Below, one piece after another: positions 18,207 through 27,601 of a stretch of DNA of 64,000 bases. The notes under the pieces were generated by a model that searched no databases, had not been told where the DNA came from, and worked only from the letters and a program-made list of their open reading frames with translations. Position numbers and translations under genes: made by a program. Position 1 is the stretch's first letter. Every line of letters begins with the position of its first letter. Origin of the DNA: Chryseolinea lacunae (GTDB taxonomy: Bacteria > Bacteroidota > Bacteroidia > Cytophagales > Cyclobacteriaceae); assembly GCF_016735595.1 (NCBI RefSeq), contig NZ_JAERRB010000001.1, forward strand, positions 248,001 through 312,000, read 5' to 3'.

Positions 18207-18301
18207 AACTGAGTTATTTGGTTAGGGTGAAAGTAAAGTTAAACGAATCAACTCCACTTAGGGTGTCACCCGCCTGACGGTATTTTGAATAAGGGATGTT
18301 A

Positions 18302-19192
18302 TTAAAGCTTATGAAAAGCTTTTTCGGGCGCGAGAATCTGCAAGGCGCCGGGCATGATTTTGATATCGAACTGATCGTGTTCGCCACACGGTTCGCCATC
18401 GACGTGATAGGCCACCGGGACTTTTGTTTTGAGTATGATTTCGGGCGCTTCCAGGATTTCGCAGAAGGACGATTTTTCCAACTGACCGGCAAAAAGTCCG
18501 TACACAAAATCCATGCGATAGCCCGGCACTTTCTTCATGATGTTCACATGCAGCAGGCCGTCGTGCACGGAAGCGGCAGGTGCCACCCGTGCGTTGTTGC
18601 CATATTGCGACGAGTTGGCCAACGCAATGATGAACGCATGGCGATGAAACGTTTTTCCATTCACCGTCAACTCTGCATCAAACTCGCGGGCTTTCAAAAA
18701 CTCCTGAACGGTTAACGAAACATAGCCGGCCAATCCCCGCTTGGTGCGACCGCCAAACAAGTTGGCAATGTGCCCGTCGAAGCCAATGCCCGACACGTTC
18801 AGCGAAAGCTTGCCGTTCACCATGAAGGTGTCCATGCCCAACACACGACTCTGAAAAAGTTGTTGAATGGCCACCGGTGTTTTCACCGAGATGCCCAGGT
18901 GCCTGCCCAACCCGTTGCCCGAGCCACGCGGAATGATGCCCATGGGCATGGGGGTGTTGATGAGGCCTTGTGCCACCTCGTTCAGCGTGCCATCGCCGCC
19001 CACAGCAATCACCCATTCAAATCCTTTGGGCGCTGCTTCGCGGGCCAGCTCGGTGGCATGACCACGGTCGCGCGTGAATTCGATGGTGCACTCCACATCG
19101 TGCTGCTCGCATGTTTCGATGATGCGCCCTTCCAACTGAGGCTGGTAGCCTGTGCCGGCAAATTTGTTAACGATGAATAAGACTTTCTTCAT
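18302..19192 (-). CDS. Diacylglycerol/lipid kinase family protein (YegS/DgkB-like)
   Basis: A lipid kinase with a DAGK catalytic domain, 296 residues from the ATG at 19190-19192, which starts MKKVLFIVNKFAGTGY. The nucleotide-binding loop GGDGTLNEVAQGL and the PRGSGNGLGRHLGI segment are the conserved DAGK motifs. Near the C-terminus ASVHDGLLHV and HVDGEP are also family marks. It likely phosphorylates diacylglycerol or a related lipid at the inner membrane. An in-frame start at 19213 would add seven residues before the normal beginning and is less likely. Confidence 0.88.
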   Translation of the reverse strand: MKKVLFIVNKFAGTGYQPQLEGRIIETCEQHDVECTIEFTRDRGHATELAREAAPKGFEWVIAVGGDGTLNEVAQGLINTPMPMGIIPRGSGNGLGRHLGISVKTPVAIQQLFQSRVLGMDTFMVNGKLSLNVSGIGFDGHIANLFGGRTKRGLAGYVSLTVQEFLKAREFDAELTVNGKTFHRHAFIIALANSSQYGNNARVAPAASVHDGLLHVNIMKKVPGYRMDFVYGLFAGQLEKSSFCEILEAPEIILKTKVPVAYHVDGEPCGEHDQFDIKIMPGALQILAPEKAFHKL

Positions 19193-19381
19193 TGTCAATT
19201 GTGGCTTCAACATTACTCATTTTTCACGGCAATGCGGCACACCACGATCAAGTTTTAATGAACGCGTTGGCATCCGGTCCATGACATGAACGGTCGCGTG
19301 TTGCACAGGCGAAGTGCGCCTCATGTCGGCGTGGACTTACTTCCAATAAAAAACAAAAGGGAACAGGAGAACTGCGGAGAA

Positions 19382-19621
19382 TTACTTTTTTACTTTCTCC
19401 TCGATGTATTTCACGGCCTGACCAAAGGTCTGCATTTTGTCGGCGTCGTCGTCGGGAATGCGGATGTCGAACGTTTGCTCGAACTCCATCACGATCTCTG
19501 CATAGTCCAAGGAATCAATGCCAAGGTCTTTCACGAAGTTGGCTTCAGGAGTTATTTCCGATTCTGCAATGCCCAGTTTCTCAGTCAATATTTTAGTCAC
19601 TTTCTGCGGGATGTCTTGCAT
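19382..19621 (-). CDS. acpP: Acyl carrier protein
   Basis: A 79-residue acidic carrier protein. The phosphopantetheine attachment Ser37 sits in the motif DLGIDSLDYAE, and the four-helix pattern is complete. The start is the ATG at 19619-19621 (MQDIPQKVTKIL); the longer open frame upstream is non-coding. It is not beside fatty-acid genes in this window, so it could serve either general fatty-acid synthesis or a special pathway. The motif GIDSLDYAE differs from the DSLD(T/S)VE of housekeeping ACPs, hinting at a secondary ACP. A promoter match lies at 19642-19673. Confidence 0.9.
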   Translation of the reverse strand: MQDIPQKVTKILTEKLGIAESEITPEANFVKDLGIDSLDYAEIVMEFEQTFDIRIPDDDADKMQTFGQAVKYIEEKVKK

Positions 19622-19641
19622 GGCGATAAAAACTGTTTCGG

Positions 19642-19673
19642 TAAATGTATTAAATCCGTGTTTGCCCTCCAAA
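19642..19673 (-). promoter_or_regulatory. Likely promoter of the acyl carrier protein gene
   Basis: Minus strand: TTTG (19670-19673), 20 bases, then TACATTTA (19642-19649), one mismatch from the Bacteroidota consensus. The start codon is about 21 bp downstream of the -7 box. Confidence 0.5.
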
Positions 19674-19804
19674 CAGAGCCCTGGTTTCGGGTGAGTTTTG
19701 GCCTTCGCAGCGAAACAATGCCTGCGTCCACCCCAATCCACAGACAACACGGTGGCCATGCTTTTTGTTCGATACTGCGGGAGCGAATGTTTGGTTATGT
19801 TTTG

Positions 19805-21157
19805 TCAGAAGCGCATGAAGAACTCCGTGCCTTTGCCCACGGTCGATTTCACGCTGAGGGTGCCCTGGTGCTGGCGCATGATCTGGCGCGACAAGCTGAG
19901 GCCGATGCCCGAGCCGGTTTTCTTGGTGGTGAAGAACGGAATGAAGATTTTTTCCATGGCCTCGGGGTCGATGCCCGAACCGTTGTCTTTCACCGAAATG
20001 ACGGCGCGCGACTTCTCGTTCACAAAAACCTTGATCTCGATTTTTTTATTCTCCTGGTCTTCGAAGGCCTGAATGGCATTGCGCACAAGGTTGATAAGCA
20101 CCTGCTCAATCATATTTTTATCGGCCGAAATCGTAAGGTCTTCGGGATAGACGGAGATGGTCAGTTGAATGCTGCGGTCGGCCAGGTCGCGACGGTGCAG
20201 CATGGCCAGTTCTTCCAGCAACGTGCGGATGTCGATTTGCACGGGCCGCGGTTTGGGTATGCTGGTGAGGCTGCGGAATTCTTTCACAAAATGGATCAGG
20301 CCTTCGCTGCGCTTGCTGATGGTTTGCAACGACAGGTGTATGTCGCCAAGCTGATCTTTGGTGAGGGGTTCGCTATTGTCTTCGCGCACATGAGGCTTCA
20401 GTTCTTCCTCCACAATGGCCGCCAGCGACGAGATGGGCGTCACGGAATTCATGATCTCGTGGGTGAGCACACGCACCAGGTTTTGCCACGCCTCCATTTC
20501 CTTTTCTTCCAATTCGTTTTGAATGTTCTGGATGGAAATGAGCTTCACATTTTCGTTGCGCAGCGTGAGTTCAATGGCATAGATGGAAAGTTGCACAAGC
20601 TCCTCGCCTATCTTGAGGCGCACCAGTTCGCGCCCGCCGGTTTTCAATTTTTCAAACACATTCACCAGCGTCTCGCTCACTTCGTTGAGGTCGCGGATGT
20701 TCACGGCACGGTTAATCTTCAGGAGCTTGCGTGCCGCACTATTAAAGATTTCGATGTTGCCGTCTTCCTTAAACACGATGAGGCCGATACCCACGTGCAT
20801 CACAATGTTTTTGAAGAACAAAAATTCAGAATCCTTTTCGCGTCGGGCGCTGCGCAGCTTCAGCATGGCCTCGTTCATTTCCTGGTGCAGACGACGCACG
20901 GCGGGGTCGTCGCTTTCGGTCTTGAACGAATACGATAGGTCGTCGAATTGAATGGAGTCAAGAAACGACGCGAGGTTTTCGTTGGAGCGGTCCATATATT
21001 CCACCAGCAGTTTCACCTGGTAGGCGCTCAGGGCCAGAAATATCAAAGCATACATCCAGTCGCTGCGTGCCGACGATGCAAAAAAAGCAAAGAGAAAAAT
21101 CGAAGCAGCCAGGAAGGCCACCCTTGGAAGAACAGGTGTTTTCCAATTAAAGTCCAT
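19805..21157 (-). CDS. NtrB-like sensor histidine kinase
   Basis: A membrane histidine kinase, 450 residues from the ATG at 21155-21157. It has two hydrophobic segments near residues 15-50, a PAS-like segment (HVGIGLIVFKEDGNIEIFN), then a phospho-acceptor segment VLTHEIMNSVTPISSL and an ATPase domain with NLVRNAIQAFE (N box), DNGSGID (G1), FFTTKKTGSGIGLSLSRQI (F/G2) and a final GTEFFMRF. The gene overlaps the end of the sigma-54-type regulator gene by 11 bp, so the two form a translationally coupled two-component pair. The signal is unknown. Confidence 0.88.
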   Translation of the reverse strand: MDFNWKTPVLPRVAFLAASIFLFAFFASSARSDWMYALIFLALSAYQVKLLVEYMDRSNENLASFLDSIQFDDLSYSFKTESDDPAVRRLHQEMNEAMLKLRSARREKDSEFLFFKNIVMHVGIGLIVFKEDGNIEIFNSAARKLLKINRAVNIRDLNEVSETLVNVFEKLKTGGRELVRLKIGEELVQLSIYAIELTLRNENVKLISIQNIQNELEEKEMEAWQNLVRVLTHEIMNSVTPISSLAAIVEEELKPHVREDNSEPLTKDQLGDIHLSLQTISKRSEGLIHFVKEFRSLTSIPKPRPVQIDIRTLLEELAMLHRRDLADRSIQLTISVYPEDLTISADKNMIEQVLINLVRNAIQAFEDQENKKIEIKVFVNEKSRAVISVKDNGSGIDPEAMEKIFIPFFTTKKTGSGIGLSLSRQIMRQHQGTLSVKSTVGKGTEFFMRF

Positions 21158-22517
21158 ACTTCTCCATTCGACGGTACAGCGATGCACGCGTCAATCCCAA
21201 TTCGTCGGCAGCTTTCGAGATGTTGCCGTTGTGCATTTGCAAAGCCTTGGCAATGGCAGCGCGCTCCACCTCGTCGAGGTTCAGCGTGTTGTTCACCGGC
21301 CCCGAGGTGAGCGAGCGGCTCAGCAGGAAATCGCTTTCCTGCAATGTGGCCGAGTCGGTCATGATCACGGCGCGCTCAATGGCGTGCTGTAGCTCGCGGA
21401 TGTTTCCGGGCCATGCATAACGCTTCAGGCGGTCGAGTGCTTCGGGGGCAATGGTGTTCACCTGCTTGTGATATTTTTTTGCATAATATGCGAGATAATG
21501 TTGTGCGAGCAACGCGATGTCTTCCACGCGTTCGCCCAGCGGAGGCACACGGATCTCCACAGTGTTGATGCGATAGAGAAGATCCTGACGGAACGTTCCC
21601 TCCTGCACCATCTTGTGCAGCGGCATGTTGGTGGCACAGATGAGGCGGATGTTCACGGGCGTTGCCTGGTTTGATCCAACACGTGTCACCACGCGCGCCT
21701 GCAGTGCGCTCAGCAATTTACTTTGCAAGCTCAGGCTCAGGTTGCCGATTTCGTCGAGAAACAATGTGCCGTCGTTGGCCAGTTCAAATCGTCCGGGGCG
21801 GTCTTCGCGGGCGTCGGTGAAGGCGCCTTTCTTGTGCCCAAACAATTCGCTTTCAAACAAGGTCTCTGTGATCGCGCCCATGTCTACCGACACAAAGTTG
21901 TTGTCTTTGCGCAGCGAACGTTGGTGAATGGCGCGGGCAATCAGTTCTTTTCCCGTTCCGTTTTCGCCCAGAATCAACACGTTGGCTTCTGTCTTGGCCA
22001 CCTTGTCGATCAGCGAAAACACTTCTTTTATAGAGCCGCTCTCGCCAATGATGTCGCCAAACGGTTTGCTGATTTGTTCCTCCAGCATTTCCTTCGCTTT
22101 TTTCAGCTTGTCTACCTGGTTGTAGGACTGCTTCAATTTTATGGCGGTGGCAATGGTGGCAATGAGCTTCTCGTTTTGCCAGGGCTTTAAAATGAAATCG
22201 GTGGCGCCTTGCTTCAGGGCGCGCACAGCCATCTCCACGTCGCCAAAGGCGGTGATGAGGATGACCACGGCCGTGGGGTCGTGCGCCAGAATCTGCTCCA
22301 GCCAATAGAAACCTTCTTTGCCACTGGTGATGTCTTTGCTGAAGTTCATGTCCAGCAGAATAACATCGTAGGTATCGTTGTTGAGTAGAAAAGGAATTTT
22401 CTTCGGGTTCTTCTCGATGATGACGTGGTGGCTCTGCTTCTTCAGCAACATCTTGGCTGCCAGCAACACATCTTCATCGTCGTCAATCATTAAAATTTTA
22501 CCACCTTCTGGATTCAC
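21147..22517 (-). CDS. NtrC-family sigma-54-dependent response regulator
   Basis: A three-domain activator of 456 residues. The receiver has the acidic pair DDDED at 12-16 and phospho-acceptor Asp56 in VILLDMNF. The AAA+ domain has Walker A GENGTGKE at 184-191 and the sigma-54 contact loop as GAFTDA at 231-236 (a common variant of GAFTGA). A Fis-type helix-turn-helix ends the protein (AADELGLTRASLYRRMEKYGL). The start is GTG at 22515-22517. The kinase gene follows with an 11-bp overlap. It should switch on sigma-54 promoters, none of which could be assigned here. Confidence 0.92.
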   Translation of the reverse strand: MNPEGGKILMIDDDEDVLLAAKMLLKKQSHHVIIEKNPKKIPFLLNNDTYDVILLDMNFSKDITSGKEGFYWLEQILAHDPTAVVILITAFGDVEMAVRALKQGATDFILKPWQNEKLIATIATAIKLKQSYNQVDKLKKAKEMLEEQISKPFGDIIGESGSIKEVFSLIDKVAKTEANVLILGENGTGKELIARAIHQRSLRKDNNFVSVDMGAITETLFESELFGHKKGAFTDAREDRPGRFELANDGTLFLDEIGNLSLSLQSKLLSALQARVVTRVGSNQATPVNIRLICATNMPLHKMVQEGTFRQDLLYRINTVEIRVPPLGERVEDIALLAQHYLAYYAKKYHKQVNTIAPEALDRLKRYAWPGNIRELQHAIERAVIMTDSATLQESDFLLSRSLTSGPVNNTLNLDEVERAAIAKALQMHNGNISKAADELGLTRASLYRRMEKYGL

Positions 22518-22661
22518 TGTGCGATTAGATTTAGGGTGAATGATCTCTTGCAGGGAAATACTGTGCCAACTTGCAAATCATGCGATTCCGGCCGATAGCG
22601 CATGCCTGGGCTTTCCTTGAGCCTACAAATATGTTCAAAAATGAACAGTTATGTTACGGTT

Positions 22662-23456
22662 TTAGGGTTTTAGCCCAAAAAAATCGATGGTTTTGTACCG
22701 GATGATGTAGGTGCGCTGGTCGGTGACCAAGGCAAACTGGCCTGCTTCGGGCAATGCTTGTTCGTGCGTTTCGGTGGTGAAGAGGTTAAAAAATTTCAGC
22801 TTGTCCTTTTCAATATAATACAGCTCCTCCCCCAGAAAGTTGAAGCTTTTGGCCGACGTGGCAACGGTGCGCAGCCATTTGCCCATGCCATTAAACACCT
22901 GAATGCCCTTGCCTGGCTGCAACAGGAACACAAAGCCCTGATATTCGCGCATGAAGGTGATTGACCTGGGATCTTTATACAACTCCGCAGGAATCTTCAC
23001 ATCCACTTCCACAGTCTCCGTTTTTTGAACCACCTTCTTCAGACTTCCGTCTACAGCATCGAGTACCCAAATGTCGTGATCGCCCGACATGGTGACCAGC
23101 CAGGGCTCAATCACGAACGACGAATCGAGATGATAAGAAACCGTGGGATCGAACGAAGGGCTGTAGAGTGTGTAGTGCCGGTCTTTCCGGAAATAGGCAA
23201 ACAATCGCGCGCCGTCGCGGGGGTCGAATTGAGTGAGTTCGTGGTTGTTCAATTTATAAACAATACCAACCGTTCCTTCGGATGTGAAGCGTTGCACCTG
23301 GCCGCGCTTGGTGATCACATACAGATCGCCCGGGCGGTCCACGGTGGCAAACACAATGGTGTCGCTCACGTCGATGGTTTTGATTTTTGACTGGGCGTGT
23401 GCGGCAACCGTTGCCAGGGTAGACGTGAACAGAAAGAGGAGTGTGCGGATGGTCAT
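22662..23456 (-). CDS. Secreted protein of unknown function, coupled to lpxH
   Basis: A 264-residue exported protein from the ATG at 23454-23456, with a signal peptide ending near AAHAQS. The rest is beta-rich, with regularly spaced short strands (TIVFATVDRPGDLYVITKRGQVQRF, LYSPSFDPTVSYHLDSSF, DHDIWVLDAVDGSLKKV, FLLQPGKGIQVFNGMGKWLRTV), which looks like a six-bladed beta-propeller. No catalytic motif is recognised. Its ATG overlaps the lpxH stop by 4 bp, so it is translated with the lipid A enzyme. A role at the cell envelope is inference from this coupling. Confidence 0.75.
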   Translation of the reverse strand: MTIRTLLFLFTSTLATVAAHAQSKIKTIDVSDTIVFATVDRPGDLYVITKRGQVQRFTSEGTVGIVYKLNNHELTQFDPRDGARLFAYFRKDRHYTLYSPSFDPTVSYHLDSSFVIEPWLVTMSGDHDIWVLDAVDGSLKKVVQKTETVEVDVKIPAELYKDPRSITFMREYQGFVFLLQPGKGIQVFNGMGKWLRTVATSAKSFNFLGEELYYIEKDKLKFFNLFTTETHEQALPEAGQFALVTDQRTYIIRYKTIDFFGLKP

Positions 23457-24229
23457 GAGGGTGGATTGAATGTTTTTAGCGTCACGTGCCGGCCGTCGTA
23501 TTCGGCGTAGGTCTTGAAGTGAACCCATTCGCCGGTGTTGATGTAGCGACTGCGTTCGCCAATTTCCAGGTCGAGCGGCAAGTGGCGGTGGCCGAAAATA
23601 TAGTAGTCGAAATGCTCTTCACGCTCTTTGTCACTGCAATACACATAGAGGAATTCGTCTTCTTTCTTCCCAAACTGCTCGCCCCCCTTTTCGTTGCTGA
23701 TGCGACTCTTGCGCGACCAATAGTTCGCAATGCCTATGCCAAGATTAGGATGGAGTCTGGCAAACAGCCACTGACAGGTTTTGCTGTTGAAAAACTTCTT
23801 GATGATTTTGTAGGTGGTGTCGCCCGGCCCCAAGCCATCGCCGTGGCCGATGAGCAATTTCTGATGGCCCACTACCAGCGTCTGTGGATCGCGATACACC
23901 GGAATGCCCAGCTCCGTGGGGAAATAGTCAAACATCCACATGTCGTGGTTGCCGGTGAAAAACACGATGGGGATGCCCGCGTCGCGCAGTTCGGCCAGCT
24001 TGCCCTGCAGGCGGATGAAGCCGCGGGGAATGGCATGTCTGTATTCAAACCAGAAGTCAAAAATGTCGCCTAGCAGGTAGATGGTGTGGGCTTCGTCTTT
24101 CACACTGTCGAGCCACGCCACAATTTGCTTTTCGCGTTGCAAACTTGCCGCGGGGGTGGGAACACCGAGGTGGAAGTCGGAGGCAAAGAATATCTTTTTG
24201 CCGTTTAGGCTCGCTACGGAGTCGATCAT
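23453..24229 (-). CDS. lpxH: UDP-2,3-diacylglucosamine diphosphatase (LpxH-like)
   Basis: A calcineurin-like metallophosphoesterase of 258 residues that hydrolyses UDP-2,3-diacylglucosamine in lipid A synthesis. Metal-binding motifs are all present: DFHLG at 18-22, GDIFDFW at 54-60, GNHD at 93-96, GHGDGLGPGD in the middle and GHRHLP towards the end. The start is the ATG at 24227-24229 (MIDSVASLNGKK); the longer frame upstream runs through a terminator hairpin. The next gene overlaps it by 4 bp. Bacteroidota LpxH proteins of this type are often labelled only as phosphoesterases. Confidence 0.88.
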   Translation of the reverse strand: MIDSVASLNGKKIFFASDFHLGVPTPAASLQREKQIVAWLDSVKDEAHTIYLLGDIFDFWFEYRHAIPRGFIRLQGKLAELRDAGIPIVFFTGNHDMWMFDYFPTELGIPVYRDPQTLVVGHQKLLIGHGDGLGPGDTTYKIIKKFFNSKTCQWLFARLHPNLGIGIANYWSRKSRISNEKGGEQFGKKEDEFLYVYCSDKEREEHFDYYIFGHRHLPLDLEIGERSRYINTGEWVHFKTYAEYDGRHVTLKTFNPPS

Positions 24230-24230
24230 A

Positions 24231-24269
24231 AAAAAACTCAGGTGCTGTTTAGGCACCTGAGTTCAAAAA
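24231..24269 (-). terminator. Intrinsic terminator between ftsH and lpxH
   Basis: An 11-bp perfect stem (24235-24245 with 24253-24263) and a 7-base loop. On the minus strand it is followed by a T-run given by AAAAAA at 24231-24236. It follows the ftsH stop by about 30 bp and ends just before the lpxH ATG. Confidence 0.82.
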
Positions 24270-24292
24270 TAAGATTAATAAATGGGAAGTCC

Positions 24293-26347
24293 TTAGTTGG
24301 CTTCGTCCGGCTTGTCGCCTTCCAGCGTTGGTGTAGGGTCTACGCCGGGCTGCTCGTTTTCGATTTGTTTCTTCTCATACTTACCCTGGCCGTTGGTGAA
24401 CTGCTGGTAGGTGGTGAGTTTTTCAAACGGGCGCTTGCCAATCAATCGCTCCAGGTCGGCCTGGAAAAGAATTTCTTTTTCCAGCAATTCCTTCGCGATC
24501 AGGTCGAGGTATTGACGGTGCTGAATGAGCAACTGCTTGGTGCGCGTGTAGGCTGCATCAATGATGTTTCTCACTTCTATATCAATTTTCTCAGCAGTGG
24601 CTTCCGAATACGGCTTCTGGAAAGCGTAGTCGGCCTGCTTCGAATCATAGAACGACATGTTGCCGATGACGGGATTCATACCATAGATGGTCACAATGCT
24701 GTAGGCCATTTTGGTGATGCGCTCCAGGTCACTCAGTGCACCGGTCGAGATTTTGCCGAAGACAATTTCTTCTGCTGCGCGGCCACCAAAGGCCATACAC
24801 ATCTCGTCGGTCATCTGCTCGGTTTGATACAGGAACTGCTCCCTCGGGAGATACTGCGCATAGCCCAATGCAGCCACACCGCGGGGCACAATGCTCACTT
24901 TCACCAATGGATCGGCGTGTTCCAGGAACCAGCCTGCCACGGCGTGTCCGGCTTCGTGGAAGGCCACGATCTTTTTCTCTTCGGGCAAAATGATTTTGTT
25001 TTTCTTTTCCAGACCACCAATCACACGGTCAATGGCGTCCTGGAAGTCTTGCATGTCTACAGCTTTCTTGTCGCGACGGGCAGCGATCAGCGCGGCTTCG
25101 TTGCAGACGTTGGCTATTTCGGCGCCGGCAAACCCGGGGGTTTGTGCAGCCAGTTTCTTGGGATCCAAACTAGGATCGAGCTTGATGGGCTTCAAATGCA
25201 CTTTGAAGATGGCTTCGCGGCCCACAATGTCTGGTTTGTCGATGCTGATCTGGCGATCGAAACGTCCGGGACGCAGCAGGGCCGAATCCAACACGTCAGG
25301 ACGGTTTGTAGCCGCCAGGATGATTACCCCGGAGTCGGTAGCGAATCCGTCCATCTCCACCAGCAAGGAGTTCAATGTATTTTCGCGTTCGTCGTTGGCA
25401 CCGGGCAATTGGCCACGGCCACGTGAACGTCCGATGGCGTCAATTTCGTCGATGAAGACGATACAAGGCGCTTTTTCTTTGGCTTGTTTAAAAAGGTCGC
25501 GCACACGGGCCGCGCCCACACCCACAAACATTTCTACGAAGTCGGAACCCGACAGCGAGAAGAACGGCACACCGGCTTCGCCTGCCACCGCTTTCGCCAG
25601 CAAGGTTTTACCGGTTCCGGGAGGGCCTACAAGGAGGGCGCCTTTTGGTATTTTTCCACCCAGCTTTGTGAACTTGCTGGGCGTTTTCAGAAAGTCTACG
25701 ATTTCTTTTACTTCTTCTTTGGCTTCGTCCAAACCGGCCACGTCGGCAAAGGTGATTTTCACTTTGCTTTCGGCATCAAACAAGGCGGCTTTCGATTTAC
25801 CGATGTTAAAGATCTGTCCGCCGGGGCCTGCACCGCCGGTCATGCGGCGCATGAGCATCCAGAAGCCAAAGAGCAGCAGGAACAAGAAGCCCCATTGCAC
25901 GAAATAGCCAAAGTAGTCTTCACGGTCGCCGGTTTTGTATTCGGGTTGGTGATCGGGTTTCTGCTTGTCGCGGAACGTACGGAACTCCTGGTCGAAGTTT
26001 CCGGAGTCAACCACTTTCACTACGAAATGCGGTCCTTTGTTGTCGGCACTGCCGCCCATCAGTCCTTTGGTGAGCAGTTCTTTATACTTGGCGTTGTTGA
26101 GCGCTTCCTGCTTCAGTGTTACTTCTACGAACTTACGATTCTGTATCAGTTCAACTTTCTTTACATCACCACTTGACACCATCTGCTTGAATTCGTCATA
26201 ATCCAGGTCCTTCAGGTTGTTTGAATTGCTGAAGTACATGACCCCGAAAATGACGGCCAGGGTGGCCAGGATAACCCAGATCTGGTAGTTACCCCGAGGT
26301 GGCTTGGTGGGTAAAAGTGGTTTGTTATTTTCTTTCTTGTCAGCCAT
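24293..26347 (-). CDS. ftsH: ATP-dependent zinc metalloprotease FtsH
   Basis: A membrane-anchored AAA+ protease of 684 residues that degrades membrane proteins and unstable cytoplasmic proteins. Transmembrane segments are at 22-40 and about 150-168, with a periplasmic domain between. Walker A GPPGTGKT is at 241-248, Walker B VFIDEID at 297-303, and the second region of homology ends RPGRFDR at 359-365. The zinc site HEAGH is at 464-468. The tail is rich in acidic residues. It follows rsfS by 62 bp on the same strand, and they probably share a transcript that ends at the 24231-24269 hairpin. Confidence 0.96.
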   Translation of the reverse strand: MADKKENNKPLLPTKPPRGNYQIWVILATLAVIFGVMYFSNSNNLKDLDYDEFKQMVSSGDVKKVELIQNRKFVEVTLKQEALNNAKYKELLTKGLMGGSADNKGPHFVVKVVDSGNFDQEFRTFRDKQKPDHQPEYKTGDREDYFGYFVQWGFLFLLLFGFWMLMRRMTGGAGPGGQIFNIGKSKAALFDAESKVKITFADVAGLDEAKEEVKEIVDFLKTPSKFTKLGGKIPKGALLVGPPGTGKTLLAKAVAGEAGVPFFSLSGSDFVEMFVGVGAARVRDLFKQAKEKAPCIVFIDEIDAIGRSRGRGQLPGANDERENTLNSLLVEMDGFATDSGVIILAATNRPDVLDSALLRPGRFDRQISIDKPDIVGREAIFKVHLKPIKLDPSLDPKKLAAQTPGFAGAEIANVCNEAALIAARRDKKAVDMQDFQDAIDRVIGGLEKKNKIILPEEKKIVAFHEAGHAVAGWFLEHADPLVKVSIVPRGVAALGYAQYLPREQFLYQTEQMTDEMCMAFGGRAAEEIVFGKISTGALSDLERITKMAYSIVTIYGMNPVIGNMSFYDSKQADYAFQKPYSEATAEKIDIEVRNIIDAAYTRTKQLLIQHRQYLDLIAKELLEKEILFQADLERLIGKRPFEKLTTYQQFTNGQGKYEKKQIENEQPGVDPTPTLEGDKPDEAN

Positions 26348-26409
26348 TTCTATGTTTCTCTCAATTTTAAAAATATCAAATCAATAACGTGTCGAGCGTA
26401 TTTAAGTTT

Positions 26410-26784
26410 TTAGAGGTCTTCAATTTCGGTAATGTCCGCGTCACCCCAAAGCCTTTCGAGGGCATAAAATTCGCGACGATCTTTCCGGAAGATGTGCACC
26501 ACTACGTCGATGTAGTCGAGAAGCATCCACTCTTTATTGTTTTTTCCTTCGGTGTGCCAGGGATTTTCTTTCAACGTTTTGAAAACTTCCGCGTCCACAG
26601 AATCGGAGATCGCGTCCAGTTGCTTGTCGGAATTGCCGGAGCAGATCACGAAGAAGTCGGCCACGGCGTTTTTGATATTGCGGAGGTCCATGATGACGAT
26701 ATCTGAAGCCTTTTTCTCCTGCATCCCCTTCACGATCACATCGCTAAGCTTTTCTGCAGTGGCTCCCTTCCTTTTTTTGGCCAT
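26410..26784 (-). CDS. rsfS: Ribosomal silencing factor RsfS
   Basis: A 124-residue RsfS/Iojap protein that binds ribosomal protein uL14 and stops subunit joining. Family stretches are KKASDIVIMDLRNI, DFFVICSGNSDKQLDAISDSV and WMLLDYIDVVVHIF, ending ERLWGDADI. The N-terminus is extended by a basic start (MAKKRKGATAEKL). It is divergent from birA with 48 bp between the starts. A possible -7 box TAGTTTTG lies at 26814-26821. Confidence 0.95.
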   Translation of the reverse strand: MAKKRKGATAEKLSDVIVKGMQEKKASDIVIMDLRNIKNAVADFFVICSGNSDKQLDAISDSVDAEVFKTLKENPWHTEGKNNKEWMLLDYIDVVVHIFRKDRREFYALERLWGDADITEIEDL

Positions 26785-26813
26785 TAATCTATCTTCGTTT
26801 TTTGTTTAACCCA

Positions 26814-26821
26814 CAAAACTA
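26814..26821 (-). promoter_or_regulatory. Possible -7 box of rsfS-ftsH
   Basis: Minus strand TAGTTTTG matches TAnnTTTG and stands 30 bp before the rsfS ATG at 26784. No TTTG is seen at the normal upstream distance, so only the -7 half is supported. Confidence 0.35.
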
Positions 26822-26832
26822 ATCAATTTACT

Positions 26833-27594
26833 TTGTATAAAATTCCTGCCAACACCCTTTTCCTCGGAAAGAACCTCGTTTTCGTGCCGGAATGTCACTC
26901 TACCAACACCCTGGCCCTGCAACTTTGCCAGACCTCGTCGGCCCCGGAAGGCACACTGGTGATCACCCTCAATCAAACTGCTGGCCGCGGCCAGCGGGGA
27001 AACACGTGGGAAGCAGAACCCGGCAAGAATTTCACGTTCTCGCTGGTGTTCAAACCGGCAACACTGGCCCTGAAAGATCAGTTTTACCTCAACATCTTCA
27101 CCTCGCTTGCCCTACACGACTACCTCGTTGGCAAAAATGCCCCATCTCCCTTCGTAAAATGGCCAAACGACCTCTACACAGGCTCCAAAAAAGTGTGTGG
27201 CATACTAGTGGAAAGCCAAATTTCGGGAAATTCGTTCTCGAGCGTGGTGGTGGGCATCGGCTTCAACATCAATCAACAGAAATTCGCAACCGACACCGCC
27301 ACGTCCCTGGCCGTTGCTTTGGGCCGAACGTTCGACCTCCAAACCGAGCTCGAAATTCTGCTCAGCCACATCGAAGCCCGCTATCTTCAACTGCGGGAAG
27401 GAAAACTCAACACGCTGCTGGCCGACTACATGAAGGTGCTCTATGGTCTTCACAAACCCATGCTGTTCACCACAGGCGAAGAAACACACGAAGGTGCGAT
27501 TGTAGGCATTGACGATTCGGGGCGATTGCGGGTGATGATGGGACAGACCGAACGAACCTTTGGCGTGAAAGAAGTGAGCTATCGCGTACAGTAA
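26833..27594 (+). CDS. birA: Biotin--[acetyl-CoA-carboxylase] ligase
   Basis: A biotin protein ligase of 253 residues without the N-terminal DNA-binding domain, so it is not a repressor. The ATP/biotin site GRGQRGNTW and the KWPNDLYTG motif are intact, with the GILVES and VGIGFNIN stretches of the family. No ATG fits the N-terminus. The frame begins at a TTG (26833-26835), which I take as the start because the family pattern begins soon after (FVPECHSTN). The gene converges on the histidine kinase gene at 27602 with only 7 bp between stops. Confidence 0.9.
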   Translation: MYKIPANTLFLGKNLVFVPECHSTNTLALQLCQTSSAPEGTLVITLNQTAGRGQRGNTWEAEPGKNFTFSLVFKPATLALKDQFYLNIFTSLALHDYLVGKNAPSPFVKWPNDLYTGSKKVCGILVESQISGNSFSSVVVGIGFNINQQKFATDTATSLAVALGRTFDLQTELEILLSHIEARYLQLREGKLNTLLADYMKVLYGLHKPMLFTTGEETHEGAIVGIDDSGRLRVMMGQTERTFGVKEVSYRVQ

Positions 27595-27601
27595 AACAGC
27601 G

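Noticed and set aside
19286-20938. 550-codon plus-strand frame opposite the NtrB-like kinase and acyl carrier protein genes
   Set aside because: Antisense to two clear genes; a result of the GC-rich third positions of the true frame.
27595-27601. Terminator between birA and the TPR histidine kinase
   Set aside because: Only seven bases separate the converging stops and no hairpin is present.
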